A stretch of 64,000 nt of DNA from NORP309 sp964352735. GTDB lineage: Bacteria; Pseudomonadota; Gammaproteobacteria; Xanthomonadales; Marinicellaceae. Shown one piece after another: positions 9,688 through 18,793 of this stretch (position 1 is its first letter; each line of letters starts with the position of its first letter). The notes beneath the pieces are model-generated. The model saw only the letters and a list, made by a program, of their open reading frames with translations. It ran no database searches and was not told the origin of the DNA. The translations under genes and the position numbers were made by a program. Location of the stretch: the NCBI GenBank assembly GCA_964352735.1, contig CAYGTC010000006.1:65687-129686 (forward strand). The letters run 5' to 3'.

Positions 9688-10968
9688 TTAATCGCTATTG
9701 AGGACTTTATTGATCATCACTTTATTGACCACATTGTCATCATTAACGCTCAATATGGTAATTCTATAGTTGTTGAGTTGAATAGCGGTGTCTTTTTTAG
9801 GTAAGTTACCGAGGTATTCAGTGATTAAGCCGCTGAGTGTGCTGGCCCCGTCAACAGGTAAATCCCATTGCATGCGACGATTCAATGAACGAATCTGTAT
9901 TCTTCCATCGATTTGATAGGTGTCATCACCAACCTTAAGTATATTACGGCCACGGTTTTTGGGTTCTGATGTGAATTCTCCAACTATTTCTTCTAAAACA
10001 TCATCAATGGTGATGAGACCTTGTATGTCACCATATTCGTCAACAACCAATCCCAATCTGCGTTCTCGTCTCTGAAACTCCTTGAGTTGAATGGTTAAGT
10101 TGACGCCTTCAGGTACAAAATAAGGTTTTCTTAACACAGATTTTAAGCCTTTTAAATCCAATCTGTTTTGAGAAAGCTGTGGCAAAATTGTACGGATGTG
10201 AAGAATTCCAATGATGTTATTGATGTCCTCTTCATAGACCGGTAGTCTGGTTAAGTAGGTGTTTTCTAACTGCTTTAATATATCTGGCCAGTCATCGGTG
10301 ATGTCGATGCCAACCACTTCATTTCTTGGAACCATGATGTCATAAACACTGATGTGCTCAAGATCAAGCACGTTAATCATCATTTTTTGTTTGGGATCGG
10401 GTTTTAAATTGTGGTTTTCAATGACCAGTGTTCTTAATTCTTCTTTTGATAAGGCTTGCTCTGCGATTTCTTTGGGGACGCCAATCATTCGTAAAATGCC
10501 ATTGGTCAATAGGTTGGTGGCCCATACCAATGGGTAGAGTAACTTTAACAGTGGTGTAAGAACATATGATGCGGGGAATGCAATCATTTCGGGGTTGAGT
10601 GCTGCGAAAGTTTTTGGTGTTACTTCAGCAAATATCAGTATTAAAAGGGTTAAGATGACGGTTGCATATGCTGCCGCAGCCTCTGGGGTAATCGAGGTGT
10701 CAGCAGCAATTTTAAAAGCAGTGATGGTACTGATGGTAGAAGCTGCAATATTGATAAAATTATTGCCTATTAAAATTAGACCTATGAGTCTATCAGGTTC
10801 CAATAGTAAACGTTGAGCCAGTTGAGCACCTCGGCTGGTTTTAGCCAGGTTTTTTAGCTTCAAACGGTTCAGTGTCATCAATGCTGTTTCAGAGCTGGAA
10901 AAAAAGGCCGATAAAATAAGTAAGATAAAAAGGATGGTGAATAATACACTCAATGGGATTTCGTTCAT
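9688..10968 (-). CDS. CorC/YfjD-type CNNM membrane protein with CBS domains
   Basis: A DUF21 membrane domain (four hydrophobic segments within residues 1-150, with S-S-S-E-T-A-L-M-T-L-N near the start) is followed by a pair of CBS domains (about 190-315) and a C-terminal CorC_HlyC domain with VDEYGDIQGLITIDDVLEEI. This is the CNNM/CorC architecture linked to Mg2+ export or homeostasis; E. coli YfjD is the likely counterpart. A GTG at 10983 would lengthen the protein slightly. The ATG at 10968 overlaps the upstream stop as ATGA, so I prefer it. The order ffh, then divergent ypjD-like and yfjD-like genes, is the same as in E. coli. Confidence 0.92.
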   Translation of the reverse strand: MNEIPLSVLFTILFILLILSAFFSSSETALMTLNRLKLKNLAKTSRGAQLAQRLLLEPDRLIGLILIGNNFINIAASTISTITAFKIAADTSITPEAAAAYATVILTLLILIFAEVTPKTFAALNPEMIAFPASYVLTPLLKLLYPLVWATNLLTNGILRMIGVPKEIAEQALSKEELRTLVIENHNLKPDPKQKMMINVLDLEHISVYDIMVPRNEVVGIDITDDWPDILKQLENTYLTRLPVYEEDINNIIGILHIRTILPQLSQNRLDLKGLKSVLRKPYFVPEGVNLTIQLKEFQRRERRLGLVVDEYGDIQGLITIDDVLEEIVGEFTSEPKNRGRNILKVGDDTYQIDGRIQIRSLNRRMQWDLPVDGASTLSGLITEYLGNLPKKDTAIQLNNYRITILSVNDDNVVNKVMINKVLNSD

Positions 10969-11726
10969 TTCTGTAGTAACCACTCCAAAACTATTTTGCT
11001 GCCCATATAGCCCGTTGCCAATAACGCCATGCCAGTGATGGTTAACGTGATGAGTTTTTCGCCACGTAACCCTTTAGTAATGCGTTTCAGTATCAAAACT
11101 CCAAAAATTAACCACGCCAATAAGGAAAATACCACTTTATGGCCCAAATGTTGTTGCATGAAGTTTTCTATGAATAAAACCCCGGAAATAAGTGATGTGG
11201 TCAGAATCAGCCAACCCAAAAATATCAAATTGAATAATTTCTTTTCTTCATCAATCAATGACACCAATCTTATTGTGGTAGCACTGTTGGGGTTTTTTAA
11301 TTTTTTAATGCAAACCCATAAAGATACTGCAAATAAAGAAGCAACGGATAAAACAGAAAATGCCAACATGGATAAACTGATGTGCAAATCCAGTTGCCAA
11401 GAAAACTCTATGTACTGATCATAGGCTATCTTTGGGTTGACTCTAATCAAAAATAGAGAGCTCAGTACGAAAATTACCAATGGTATCTTGACCCATTGAC
11501 TGTGAATTTTGAAAATAAACACAATAAATACCGATAACCATGAAACCATTAAAATTGAATTGGCAATATTGAGTAACCAACCTTGATCATCAATTAAATG
11601 ATAAAAACAGATATAGGTGTGCAATAACCAAGCAATAATGACGCCATATTTGGCCACATTCACTTTGATTGGAGGCATCAACCACAGAACATAGCAAGCT
11701 GTGCATATGATAAAAATGGTTAGCAT
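10965..11726 (-). CDS. YpjD-like cytochrome c assembly-family membrane protein
   Basis: The 253-residue protein is almost entirely membrane-spanning, with about eight hydrophobic helices. It carries histidines in family-typical places: LLHTYICFYH near residue 40, QLDLHISLSMLAFSVLS near 130, and LGHKVVFSLLAWLIFG near 195. This is the CcsA/CcmC-related YpjD family. Its biochemical role is unsettled, and haem handling is only suggested by homology. The gene diverges from ffh and overlaps the CorC-type gene by 4 bp, reproducing a gene order known from enterobacteria. Confidence 0.88.
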   Translation of the reverse strand: MLTIFIICTACYVLWLMPPIKVNVAKYGVIIAWLLHTYICFYHLIDDQGWLLNIANSILMVSWLSVFIVFIFKIHSQWVKIPLVIFVLSSLFLIRVNPKIAYDQYIEFSWQLDLHISLSMLAFSVLSVASLFAVSLWVCIKKLKNPNSATTIRLVSLIDEEKKLFNLIFLGWLILTTSLISGVLFIENFMQQHLGHKVVFSLLAWLIFGVLILKRITKGLRGEKLITLTITGMALLATGYMGSKIVLEWLLQK

Positions 11727-11813
11727 ATATTTAACGCTGATAATAATTGTGATTTATACATATGAAGTATTATAATGAACCACTCGTAAAATACCAAGTG
11801 AAAAGAAAAGCAC

Positions 11814-13178
11814 ATGTTTGATAATTTAAAAGATAATTTAGCAAAATCCATACAGAAAATAAAAGGGCAGGCAACGCTGAGTGAGGATAACATCGCTGAT
11901 GCATTGCGAGAAGTCCGGATTGCTTTATTAGAAGCAGACGTGGCTTTACCTGTTGTTAAGTCATTTATTGAACAAGTCAAAACAAGAGCGATTGGTGAAG
12001 ATGTTATCACCAGTTTGAAGCCTGATCAGGTATTAATAAAAATTGTAAAGGAAGAGTTGACCAATACACTGGGCTCTTCAACTGAAAGTTTGAATCTTGC
12101 TGCGCAACCACCAGCAGTCATATTGATGGCAGGTTTACAAGGCGCTGGTAAAACCACATCGACTGCTAAATTGGCCAAATACTTGATTGAACGTGAACGT
12201 AAGAAAGTCATGGTTGTTAGTGCTGATGTTTATCGTCCAGCAGCGATAGAGCAACTGCAAACTGTTGCTGATCAAGTGGGCGCAACGTTTTTTCCTTCCT
12301 CTGTGATTGATGATCCCATTGCTATAGGCCAATCTGCCATAACGGCAGCCAAAAAGGGATTCTTTGATGTATTGATTGTTGATACAGCAGGCCGATTGGC
12401 TGTTGACGATGCGATGATGCAAGAGATTAAAGGCATGCAAGAGAAGCTCAATCCCATTGAGACTTTGTTTGTGGTTGATGCCATGACCGGTCAAGATGCA
12501 GCCAATACGGCCAAGGCATTTTCAGAAGTGTTAAAACTTACTGGTGTAATTTTGACTAAAGTGGATGGTGATGCAAGAGGTGGAGCTGCATTATCAGTCA
12601 CCAACATTGTTGGTAAACCCATCAAATTCATGGGTGTTGGCGAAAAAATGGATGCTCTGGAACCCTTTCATCCGGATAGAATTGCCTCCAGTATTTTGGG
12701 CATGGGTGATGTACTGTCATTGGTTGAAGAGATTGAGCGCAAAGTTGATAAAAAGAAAGCGGATCAATTGGCTAAGAAAGTGCGCAAAGGTCAGAAGTTT
12801 TCCTTAATAGATTTCAAAGAACAACTGCTTCAAATGCAGAACATGGGTGGCATGTCTGCGATGATGGATAAATTACCTGGTATGGGTCAACTGCCAAATA
12901 ATGTTAAAAACCAGGTCAACGATAAATCAACTGATAAAATGATAGCCATCATTAACTCAATGACTAAAAAAGAACGGAAATTTCCACAATTAATCAAGGG
13001 ATCAAGAAAACGTCGTATCGCAGTGGGGTCCGGAAATGAAATCCAAGATGTGACTCGAATGCTTAAACAGTTCAGCCAGATGCAGAAAATGATGAAAAAA
13101 TTCAGTGGCAAAGGGTTGATGAAAATGATGAATCGTATGCAAGGTAAATTACCACCTGGAGGTGGTATGCCATTTTAA
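11814..13178 (+). CDS. ffh: Signal recognition particle GTPase Ffh
   Basis: Ffh (SRP54) binds 4.5S RNA and signal sequences of nascent inner-membrane proteins and docks on FtsY. The sequence has the N-terminal helical bundle (1-90), a GTPase domain with P-loop GLQGAGKTT at 107-115, then DTAGRL and TKVDGDARGG, and a methionine-rich M domain (MQNMGGMSAMMDKLPGMG, then a second Met cluster at the end) that holds the signal-peptide groove. The 454-residue length is normal. A strong intrinsic terminator follows about 90 bases after the stop. Confidence 0.97.
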   Translation: MFDNLKDNLAKSIQKIKGQATLSEDNIADALREVRIALLEADVALPVVKSFIEQVKTRAIGEDVITSLKPDQVLIKIVKEELTNTLGSSTESLNLAAQPPAVILMAGLQGAGKTTSTAKLAKYLIERERKKVMVVSADVYRPAAIEQLQTVADQVGATFFPSSVIDDPIAIGQSAITAAKKGFFDVLIVDTAGRLAVDDAMMQEIKGMQEKLNPIETLFVVDAMTGQDAANTAKAFSEVLKLTGVILTKVDGDARGGAALSVTNIVGKPIKFMGVGEKMDALEPFHPDRIASSILGMGDVLSLVEEIERKVDKKKADQLAKKVRKGQKFSLIDFKEQLLQMQNMGGMSAMMDKLPGMGQLPNNVKNQVNDKSTDKMIAIINSMTKKERKFPQLIKGSRKRRIAVGSGNEIQDVTRMLKQFSQMQKMMKKFSGKGLMKMMNRMQGKLPPGGGMPF

Positions 13179-13270
13179 TCTGACTTATTTGATGATTTAT
13201 TGATCAATACCTATCAATGTTTTTTATCAATGGGCAATGAAGTAATCTACTGGAGAGGGTAGAGTGAAGG

Positions 13271-13316
13271 CATAAGAAAGGCAGAATTGAAAAATAGGCC
13301 TTTCTTATGTTTTTTA
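13271..13316 (+). terminator. Intrinsic terminator after ffh
   Basis: A perfect 12-bp stem, CATAAGAAAGGC at 13271-13282 pairing with GCCTTTCTTATG at 13298-13309, is followed by TTTTTTATT. It ends ffh transcription. It lies directly beside the stop of the convergent Mur-ligase gene. The reverse strand lacks a clear T-run, so it is best read as a plus-strand terminator. Confidence 0.9.
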
Positions 13317-15014
13317 TTACGCTTTCCAATCATTGAGGATATCAATGATTTGTTCTCTATTGGTGAGGGCTAAAATAAGCAATACATCGCCCGGCTTGGC
13401 CCAATATAATGCTTTTTTTGTACCATCTATCGTATCTTTTGCATAGGTGATATGGTGTGCTTGCATACCAGATTTTAAAGCACAATCGGTCATGATTTTA
13501 GGGATTTCTCCTTTTTTTCTACCGCGCAAATAATCTAGCATCTCACAAATTACCAACTGATCAGGCTGCGCCTCTAATGCAGAGGCCATTAAACCTTCAA
13601 TCAAAGCATTAGATCTATCTCCTGCTTGACCCAACAAGATTAATTTTCGGTTACATTGTATATTATTAATGGTTTGCGCCATCATACTGAGTCCATGTTC
13701 ATTGTGGGCAAAATCGACGATTATTTTAACGCCATTTTTTTCAAAGACATTTCCTCTGCCGGGGTTGTTTTCAGGAGAACTGTCAAAGGCTTTGAGCCCA
13801 TGTTCTATGGCCGTATTTTCGATACCCAATGCAAAACTCAATGCTGTGGCTGCCAATGCATTATGAATGTTATGGATGGCTGCTCCTGATAGCGTGATAG
13901 GAACACGATTAACATCGATTATGTTGTGTTTCTTTTCTTTATTGTGGTAAATGATGTTGTTATCATCATCTACATAACAGGCGTTACCGCGATTGCTCAA
14001 GTGTTCAATAATCACTGGATTGTTTTTATCCCATGAAAACCAGGTGATGTTGTTTGATAAATTCTGAGCGAATTCTACACAACCTTTATCATCGGCATTC
14101 AAAATGAGTTCTTGGTCTTTGTTAATGGCTTGCCTAACAATGAATTTAGTAGCGATCATGTCTTGTAAGTTATCGACTCCATATTCGCCCAAGTGATCTT
14201 CTGCTACATTGGTGATCAATACTGTGCTGGCTTGATTGATCCCTAAACCTCTTCTCAATAATCCGCCTCTGGCTACTTCTAATATGGCGACTTCAGTTTC
14301 AGGGTGCCTCAATAAAGTTCTTGCTCCACCGGGGCCAGAATAATCACCAGTATCTAAAATGGTATCGTCAACTCGAATATAATCGGTTGAGGTGATGCCA
14401 CATTTCATACCAGCTGCTTTGATGATGGCACTTGATAATCTTACTGTGGTTGATTTGCCGTTAGTGCCTGTGACTAAAGCCACGGGTATGTCCTTAATGT
14501 CATGCCATGGAATGCTGTTTATGTCAGGAATGTCATTGACTGGATAAATCTGACAAGTATTGCCATATCCTAATGAAACATGGTCATCGTCGCTTAAAAA
14601 TTTAATCCCCTGATCGTAAGCTTTTTGCTCTAAGTTGATTAAAGCGGTGTTACTTTCTTCGTCGATTTCTTTAAGTAATTGTGCAATGATGTTATCTGTA
14701 TTACAGGGATTTTTTGCCAACTCTCGAGTTGTCATGGACCAAGCCGCTTCATTCACTTCAGTTGCGGCATAAAGACAGTCTATTGGAGCTGTAATCACAA
14801 GGCTGGCACCACCTTTGTATGTTCTGGTGTGAATTTTTGATTTGTTCCAGCCAATACCTCTAAGCAGTGTTTGACAGTGTTTCTTCCACAAATCAATGAC
14901 TTTTTGGCAATGATTTTTTGTTATTGCCACATCTAAAATGGCCCCAGGAGATGCACTGAATAAGTTAGGGCCAGTCAGTCTTCTTGAGTCCGTGATTTTA
15001 AGGGAGTCAATCAT
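13317..15014 (-). CDS. Mur-ligase-only paralog of cyanophycin synthetase
   Basis: The protein (565 residues from the chosen start) resembles only the C-terminal half of CphA: a short N-terminal domain, then a Mur-ligase ATPase with P-loop VTGTNGKSTT near residue 183, ARGGLLRRGLG, TNVAEDHLGEYG and a C-terminal DFAHNEHGL motif. No ATP-grasp domain is present, so it cannot by itself do both additions of a CphA. In CphA the Mur module adds arginine to the beta-carboxyl of the poly-Asp chain. A role as an accessory or modified amino-acid ligase on cyanophycin is inferred. An ATG at 15050 is possible, but the ATG at 15014 has AAGAA upstream, overlaps the cphA stop by 8 bp and starts at the family-like MIDSLKITDSRRL. 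It is the last gene of the operon. Confidence 0.85.
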   Translation of the reverse strand: MIDSLKITDSRRLTGPNLFSASPGAILDVAITKNHCQKVIDLWKKHCQTLLRGIGWNKSKIHTRTYKGGASLVITAPIDCLYAATEVNEAAWSMTTRELAKNPCNTDNIIAQLLKEIDEESNTALINLEQKAYDQGIKFLSDDDHVSLGYGNTCQIYPVNDIPDINSIPWHDIKDIPVALVTGTNGKSTTVRLSSAIIKAAGMKCGITSTDYIRVDDTILDTGDYSGPGGARTLLRHPETEVAILEVARGGLLRRGLGINQASTVLITNVAEDHLGEYGVDNLQDMIATKFIVRQAINKDQELILNADDKGCVEFAQNLSNNITWFSWDKNNPVIIEHLSNRGNACYVDDDNNIIYHNKEKKHNIIDVNRVPITLSGAAIHNIHNALAATALSFALGIENTAIEHGLKAFDSSPENNPGRGNVFEKNGVKIIVDFAHNEHGLSMMAQTINNIQCNRKLILLGQAGDRSNALIEGLMASALEAQPDQLVICEMLDYLRGRKKGEIPKIMTDCALKSGMQAHHITYAKDTIDGTKKALYWAKPGDVLLILALTNREQIIDILNDWKA

Positions 15015-17814
15015 TTTCTTCAGCACGAGCAAGACGTACGCCCCTTTCATCTTTGATTAATGACATCGATGATATTAAATCTTTACTTTGATCTTGATCA
15101 GTGATGACATTTGATACGCTTGATTCACTGGGCTTATTCTGTGATTTTTGATTCTCTGGATTGAAGTGGACGATTTGCTTCCAGCATCGGGTGATGTTAT
15201 CGCCAAATATCAATACTAAATCATCGTCTTGGGCTGTTTGTAAAGCATGAGAAACAGCTTCTGTTTCGTCGGAAATAATCGTGATTTGGTCTTGCTTAAC
15301 TCCAGATTTAATCAATTGATCTTGTAACATCAATGGGACTTCGCGATCATCGCGGCCACGTCGATTGTCGTCGGCTTTAAGTATATAGTTGTCAAAATGT
15401 CCAGCCGCTTGTTTGGCTATTTCATAAATGTCTTCATCTCTTCTGTCTCCTGGGCCTGCCAGAACACAGGTTTTTTTACCAGATACTTCGAATCTGTCAA
15501 TGGTTTGACACACCACATGAATGGCCGCAGCATTATGACCATAGTCTAGTATGACTTTGAAAGGATGTTCATCGTATTGATTCATCCGACCTGGTGCTTG
15601 GAAGAAGGTCGAATCAAATGTGCGTAACCCATGCCTGATTTGCTCAAGATCTTTATTCATGGCATAGCTGAGCGCTGCTGCAAACATGGCATTTTGTACA
15701 TTGTGAATGGCTTTGCCCTCAATGGTTGCTGGTATGAGGTGTGTCCATAACAATGGGATGTGTTGACCATTGTTATAGATGGTGATCATGTCTCCATTGA
15801 TGCCTTGTTCTAACACAAGAGCCATGCCTCCTTGTTTGATGTGCTCTTTTACCAATAAATGGCTCGGGTTCATCGTGACATAACAGACTTTTTTAGCCTC
15901 AGTGTAATCCGCCATTTGTAAACACAAATGATCATCGGCATTAAGTACCGCTACATCTTGTGCAACCTCAACAACGACCCTTTTGATTTCTGCCAGCTGT
16001 TCGAGTGTGTCAATGCCCTTTAACCCCAAGTGATCTGAAGCAATATTTAAACATGCTGATACATTGGTAGATTTATAACCCAGCCCAGCACGGACGATAC
16101 CACCACGGGCTGTTTCAAGTACGGCCACATCAACAGTTGGGTCTCGTAAAACAATGTGCGATGCCATAGGGCCTGTCATGTCACCTTTAACGGTTAAATG
16201 ACCATCAATATATACACCTTCTGTTGAAGTGTTACCGACAATATGCCCCGCGGTTTTGAGGATGTGAGAAAGCATCCTTGCAGTGGTTGTTTTACCGTTA
16301 GTACCTGTAATGGCTGCGATCGGAATGCGATTTGGAGTATTGGCCGGAAATAACATATCCATCACTTTGCCTGCAACATCTCTGGGCTTGCCTTCTGAAG
16401 GTGCTACATGCATACGAAAGCCAGGTGCTGCGTTAACCTCTACAATGGCTCCGCCAATTTCTTTGTACGATTTGCTGATGTCTTGGGTGAGGAAATCAAC
16501 GCCGCCGACATCCAATCCAACCGCCATTACAGCTCTGACAGCCATGGCTCTGTTGTCAGGATGCACTTCATCTGTCAGGTCAATGGCCGTTCCACCGGTA
16601 GATAAATTGGCCGTTGAACGCAGGTAGAATATTTCACCATCTGGTAATACCGTTTGTGTGGTGTGGCCTGCTTGTTCAATCAATAAATTGGCCTGTCTGT
16701 CCAATTGTAGTTGCGTTAATACTTTTTCATGCCCTACACCACGCCGAGGATCTTGGTTAACAATGTCAACCAATTCTTCGATGGTGTGTTTGCCATCGCC
16801 AATTACATGGCCTGGTACTCTTTTGGCAACAGCCACCAATTCGCCATTGATCACTAACATGCGGTGATCAAAGCCTTTGACCAATGATTCCACCAATATG
16901 CCTCTGGATTTGCCTTTTTCTCTGGCAAACCTGAATGCAGATTCAACTTCATTGTCATGATTGATGTCTATGGTAATGCCTCTGCCATGATTGGCATCTA
17001 AGGGTTTCACGACGACCGGATAACCAATTCTTCTGGCCATTTTTACCGCTTGTCTTTCGGAATACACCAAACGTTGTCTTGGTAATGGCAACCCCAAGTC
17101 ATAAAGCAAATTGTGTGTATCTTCCTTATCACAAGAAATTTCAACAGCAATATTGGTGGTTTTTGAAGTAATGGTTGCCTGTATTCTTTGTTGGTATTTG
17201 CCATGCCCAAATTGAACCAACGAGTAGTCATTTAACCTCAGCCATGGGATGCCCCGTTGTTCAGCCGCTTTAACGATAGAGGCCGTTGAGGGTCCCAGCT
17301 CTTTTCTTTGTGCAAAACGAATGAAATCATTTTTTTCTTCTTCAAAATCAAAATCATCTTCAATATATTCTTGTAATGAATCAGTCAGTTCTGCAGGCAT
17401 CAATAAAAATAATAATTGTCGGGCAATACGGGCTGCTTCAAGGCCAACGTCTCGTTGTTTGTATTCAAAGACCATGTTATAACAACCTTCTTGGCCGTCC
17501 ATTGATCTGGTCTTGCCAAATGTTACGTCTGATCCTGCTATATTTTGTAATTCTAAAACGGTGTGTTCAAGAATATGCCCCATCCATGTGCCGACATCCT
17601 CCTTTAACCGACGAATAAAGCCACCTTCGACGCCATAAGAGCAACCATGTTCATTTAAACCAGGCAGCGCATTGATGAGTCCATTTATGAAATCATCGCC
17701 AATTTTTGCCGATGGCCATTGTTCTAAAATACCGAGGTCTAATTGTTGCCTAATGACGGGGAAGTGGGCATACAAATTAGGGCCAACATAGACGTTTGTG
17801 CTTAATATTTTCAT
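15007..17814 (-). CDS. cphA: Cyanophycin synthetase
   Basis: CphA polymerises aspartate and arginine into the nitrogen-storage polymer cyanophycin at the expense of ATP. All three modules are visible: an N domain (1-160), an ATP-grasp domain (about 165-485, with VKPLDANHGRGI and EVNAAPGFRMH) and a Mur-ligase domain with P-loop ITGTNGKTTT near residue 500, ARGGIVRAGLG and DYGHNAAA. Length is 935 residues, slightly longer than typical, with a charged C-terminal tail of about 50 residues after the Mur domain. AGAGGA lies seven bases before the ATG. It sits downstream of cphB, and the Mur-only paralog overlaps its end. Confidence 0.95.
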   Translation of the reverse strand: MKILSTNVYVGPNLYAHFPVIRQQLDLGILEQWPSAKIGDDFINGLINALPGLNEHGCSYGVEGGFIRRLKEDVGTWMGHILEHTVLELQNIAGSDVTFGKTRSMDGQEGCYNMVFEYKQRDVGLEAARIARQLLFLLMPAELTDSLQEYIEDDFDFEEEKNDFIRFAQRKELGPSTASIVKAAEQRGIPWLRLNDYSLVQFGHGKYQQRIQATITSKTTNIAVEISCDKEDTHNLLYDLGLPLPRQRLVYSERQAVKMARRIGYPVVVKPLDANHGRGITIDINHDNEVESAFRFAREKGKSRGILVESLVKGFDHRMLVINGELVAVAKRVPGHVIGDGKHTIEELVDIVNQDPRRGVGHEKVLTQLQLDRQANLLIEQAGHTTQTVLPDGEIFYLRSTANLSTGGTAIDLTDEVHPDNRAMAVRAVMAVGLDVGGVDFLTQDISKSYKEIGGAIVEVNAAPGFRMHVAPSEGKPRDVAGKVMDMLFPANTPNRIPIAAITGTNGKTTTARMLSHILKTAGHIVGNTSTEGVYIDGHLTVKGDMTGPMASHIVLRDPTVDVAVLETARGGIVRAGLGYKSTNVSACLNIASDHLGLKGIDTLEQLAEIKRVVVEVAQDVAVLNADDHLCLQMADYTEAKKVCYVTMNPSHLLVKEHIKQGGMALVLEQGINGDMITIYNNGQHIPLLWTHLIPATIEGKAIHNVQNAMFAAALSYAMNKDLEQIRHGLRTFDSTFFQAPGRMNQYDEHPFKVILDYGHNAAAIHVVCQTIDRFEVSGKKTCVLAGPGDRRDEDIYEIAKQAAGHFDNYILKADDNRRGRDDREVPLMLQDQLIKSGVKQDQITIISDETEAVSHALQTAQDDDLVLIFGDNITRCWKQIVHFNPENQKSQNKPSESSVSNVITDQDQSKDLISSMSLIKDERGVRLARAEEND

Positions 17815-17914
17815 GGTTTATTCCTCTTTTTATATTATTTGAGACTTCAGTATTTATTTTATGACTTTTGATCTCCATCAATGGGGTAATATGCTGTCGC
17901 TAATCATAAGGCTG

Positions 17915-18733
17915 TTAACTCGGTGACGCTTCTCTGGTATTGATGTCATATTTAGCGCCTTCACCTAAAATATGCAGTTTCATACCAATTAAAGTAATAC
18001 AATCCTGGTACCTGGCACTGTGCATCGAAGAATGGGTTAATTCTGATGGGTCAACCACGGTAATGGCTCCAGAGCCAACGACTTCAAAAACACCGTTTGG
18101 TGCAATAAAAGCAGCGGTATCTTCGTCAATGCCTATGCCAGAAATAAAAGGGTTATAAGATAAAGCAGCCAGCAATCTACCAATTCTATCTCGTTGTCTG
18201 AAGTGCTGATCAATGATGACTTTGTTGGTTAAGCCAAGTCCTGGTGCCATGGTGGCTCCATCTTCTATTGGTGTAGGGCCTGGGCTACCGCCCGCGATCA
18301 TGTGTTCTGAAACTATTGCTGCGCCTGCTGATGTACCAGCAACATGTACGCCTTGTGCATTGAGAGAGCGTATTAATTTAGCTACTGGGGTGCCACCTAA
18401 AATGGTTGACAATCTTAACTGGTTTCCACCAGTGATAAAAATGCCTGTTGCTTTTTTGAGTTTTTCTTGAATCTCTTCTTTAAAACAGTCTTCTCTTTCA
18501 TTGACTGCTATGTAAACTGATCGAGCGCCCATGCGTTCAAAGAGATCTACATACCGTGGTCCAGTGTCCTCCAACTGGGATGCGGTGGGGATGACCAATA
18601 TCTTTGCATTTTCTCCACCTGATAGTTCACAAAATCGGCGCAAAACAGTCATGTTATTTTCTTTGTCTTCTGCTCCACCAATCGGAATAATCCAACCGCG
18701 TTCTTTATTTTCTACACTGCCTGCTGGGCACAT
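17915..18733 (-). CDS. cphB: Cyanophycinase
   Basis: CphB is a serine exopeptidase of family S51 that cuts cyanophycin into beta-Asp-Arg dipeptides. The nucleophile elbow GTSAGAA places the serine at residue 135, preceded by the F-I-T-G-G-N-Q-L-R-L oxyanion region. D-Q-H-F-R-Q-R-D-R-I-G-R-L provides the usual basic/histidine segment and GIGIDEDTAA a later conserved motif. The 272-residue length is normal. AGGA lies about nine bases before the ATG. It is placed between the dipeptidase and the synthetase, so synthesis and breakdown genes share one likely transcript. Confidence 0.95.
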   Translation of the reverse strand: MCPAGSVENKERGWIIPIGGAEDKENNMTVLRRFCELSGGENAKILVIPTASQLEDTGPRYVDLFERMGARSVYIAVNEREDCFKEEIQEKLKKATGIFITGGNQLRLSTILGGTPVAKLIRSLNAQGVHVAGTSAGAAIVSEHMIAGGSPGPTPIEDGATMAPGLGLTNKVIIDQHFRQRDRIGRLLAALSYNPFISGIGIDEDTAAFIAPNGVFEVVGSGAITVVDPSELTHSSMHSARYQDCITLIGMKLHILGEGAKYDINTREASPS

Positions 18734-18793
18734 ATGTTATCCTGTAACTTGCTTATGTTGATTCGTGACTTTGCTTGCCTTAAGGTATCATCG

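Noticed and set aside
13317..15014. Calling the Mur-only protein CphA2
   Set aside because: CphA2, as I recall it, keeps the ATP-grasp domain and a reduced Mur domain; this protein shows the opposite.
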